A stretch of DNA of 64,000 nucleotides. It comes from Nautilus pompilius (Eukaryota > Mollusca > Cephalopoda > Nautilida > Nautilidae). This document shows positions 62,201 to 64,000 of the stretch, piece by piece. Both the position numbers and the translations under genes were made by a program. The notes beneath the pieces are model-generated. The model did not search any database. It was not told the origin of the DNA and worked only from the letters and a program-made list of their open reading frames with translations. The stretch's first letter is position 1. Each line of letters begins with the position of its first letter. Where the stretch lies: positions 1,187,501-1,251,500 of the forward strand of contig JACATO010000121.1 of the NCBI GenBank assembly GCA_018389105.1. Direction: 5' to 3'.

Positions 62201-64000
62201 GGTGTGTGTTGAAGGCACTTTCTGGTGACTCAAAAGAGAAATTGATAAACAGAGGAGGAAAGATGCATAAGCAGGACTCCAAAAATGCAGTTCGACATTA
62301 TTTTCTGATAACCATCATTGACACAAACAACGAGAACCACAACCAGGTTAATATAAAGGTCATACTGACGATTGCACAGGCATGTGATGATCTGTACGGA
62401 TCATTACCTCACAAATTATAAACAACTAAATTATCAAACAAAGCAACATACTCTTGGTTTATGGTCTGAAACAGCAAGAAAATTGCAGTTTTATAAATTA
62501 CTCTGTTAACAAGCTAACAGCAATGCATGATAAGCAAAAGTAATCTGTGCAAACCATGTAGAATATAAAAACACAAAAGGAAGCAAATAGAAGGGAAACA
62601 AAGGAAGTGAAAAATGTGCTATTAAAAGGCGGAAACAACCAATGAAGCATAAATACTTATGGGAGCTAGTACAACTTTTCATACAGGCAGTAAAAGCTGC
62701 CCCCACAGACTCAGCCTTTACTAGCAGATGCCTTTGGGTTCACCCCTCATAACAAAAAAAAAGGGTCACCTTTTGAACTTCCTGGCCGCCTTTGCTCAAC
62801 AGGTAGCTTGGAGTAGTCACATGGCTTCAGAGGACAGCAAATTTACTCCAACCAAAGCCATCTGCAGAAAGTATGTAAGGTTTCAATTGCACAAAAAATA
62901 TACAATCATGAACTCCAGAGTGAACAACTAAAAACATTTGTGAATACTTGGTTAGCTAACCAACCTTTGGGCTACCTAGAAGGCCAAAAAATTCATTGCA
63001 CCTTCCTTTTGTGACTAGAAAATTTTTCTGGTTACCAAATTTTAAGAAAATTTGGAGCCCTGGGGGAAACAAATTAGGTTAGACAGAGAGATACTGTCAT
63101 CCAAATCAATTGGCTAAATACAAATTGTATGATGTATACATATTTCTAAGGCAATAACATAATTTTGCACTGTACCGTATTATTTGTATTATTTTAATAG
63201 CATTTAAACAAACTCACATTTTCAAAAGGAGACAAAGTAAAAGCAAAAGCAAAAAGTACAAATTAGGGATGGTCAAATGAAGCTTTACTTTACTTGTATC
63301 TGGCCAGGTTGCGTTTGAATATACCCTATACAAAAGTAAAACTAAATCTACACAGGTAAACAAATATTTGGAATTTCACCTTAATTTACTATCAGCACTC
63401 AAGGTACAATAAAATTATTCAAAAAAAAAAAAAAAAAACAGAATAATTGTGCTCCCTATATATTAGAGTTGAAAAAGAAAAAGAAAAAAAACAAAACGGT
63501 GCAGATTTAAGGGATGTGGTGAAGGGGCAAGGGCAATTTGTCATTTAAAGTAGGCTTCAGTTATCTAATAGGTAAAAATTTTCTGAATTTGAACTTGAAA
63601 CAATATGTGGCAGTATCTTGATGCTATCTAAACTATATTTTTTTAGTATCCCTTAGATAGTGATTATTTAAATCTCGTAATTAGGGACTACCTGTTTGCA
63701 TTCTTCACACAGAATGGAGCTGTGATCACCATTAGAAATTATTTCAGATTACAAAAGAAAAAAAAAACTTTCTGAAAGTGAAGTGTATTGTCCACCTGCT
63801 TCCATATTCATCCTCGAGGAAAGTAGGAAAATCAGATATGCTTGTAGCACACAAGAGAAATTTTTTTACTTTCAAGATGATTTCACACAAGTTCAGATTA
63901 TAGTTAAGTTTATTTCCTTCTAATTGCAAGGTAACCAGAGAATAGAAACTTCTAAATCACTAGCCAAGTTCATAGTGACTGTGCCAACCAGTTCAAGAAA
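59246..64000. other. AT-rich, probably intronic span, no further exon found
   Basis: I looked for the continuation of the calcium-sensor protein (DCPsG, FFP.G, EF-hand loops DxDxDG) and found none. Frames up to 83 codons (for example 62170-62421) show no motif. A poly-A tract is at about 63421-63438. One SINE fragment (59690-59810) is included in this span. Confidence 0.45.
59690..59810 (-). repeat. tRNA-SINE fragment (reverse)
   Basis: On the minus strand the words CAGCCAGCCATGTGGGTTTC, CTACACCTAAAAATGAAGAT and TTTCTAGTAGGGCCTTCATA match the family body in order. The head is missing or degraded. Confidence 0.5.

Noticed and set aside
1-64000. CRISPR arrays, operons, ribosome binding sites, tRNA or rRNA genes
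   Set aside because: None seen; the sequence is eukaryotic, and tRNA-like box A/B pairs belong to SINEs with long non-tRNA bodies.

Overview
The window is AT-rich, gene-poor animal DNA. It has no prokaryotic gene organisation. It carries microsatellites, tRNA-derived SINEs, decayed LINE pieces and several terminal-inverted-repeat (TIR) DNA transposons. An invertebrate is likely, and a mollusc, perhaps a cephalopod, is my best guess. That guess rests on overall texture (low gene density, tRNA SINEs, Tc1/mariner and CxxC-type elements) and on a divergent neuronal calcium sensor exon. No single diagnostic sequence proves it.

Only one stretch looks like part of a host gene. It is a spliced exon at 58384-58503 (+) that encodes the first 36 residues of a neuronal-calcium-sensor (visinin/neurocalcin-like) EF-hand protein. 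It has a clean acceptor and donor, and its partner exons lie in long introns or outside the window.

Layout from left to right: an ~80-bp tandem repeat (1-285); a TTAA-ended short repeat (copies at 2064, 9492 and 59040); a tRNA-SINE family with about 11 copies scattered throughout; a separate GC-rich tRNA-SINE (11234-11580); two copies of a helix-turn-helix transposase relic (18.2 and 54.6 kb); a 2.4-kb TIR element with a nearly complete CxxC/DDE-like gene (21144-23530); a Jockey-like LINE relic (28.6-30.0 kb); an RT scrap (36.2 kb); an internally deleted sister of the 21-kb element (36857-37835); a pogo/Tigger-like MITE (38456-39016); a mariner (39495-40811); a hAT C-terminal scrap (42.5 kb); a 1.57-kb element with ~200-bp TIRs and a zinc-binding ORF (47707-49275); a Tc1 element with IR/DR ends (50154-51767); and a Tc1/Tc3 scrap (53.8 kb).

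The most interesting material is the group of CxxC-rich transposon-like elements ending in CAC(T/A/C)GG. The 21-kb and 37-kb copies share protein sequence and a subterminal DNA motif, so they belong to one mobile family, and its gene looks like a DDE-type transposase of a kind I cannot name. The 48-kb element has similar tips and a different CxxC protein. All element genes in the window carry at least one visible break. Everything here was read by eye; no alignment or database search was run.
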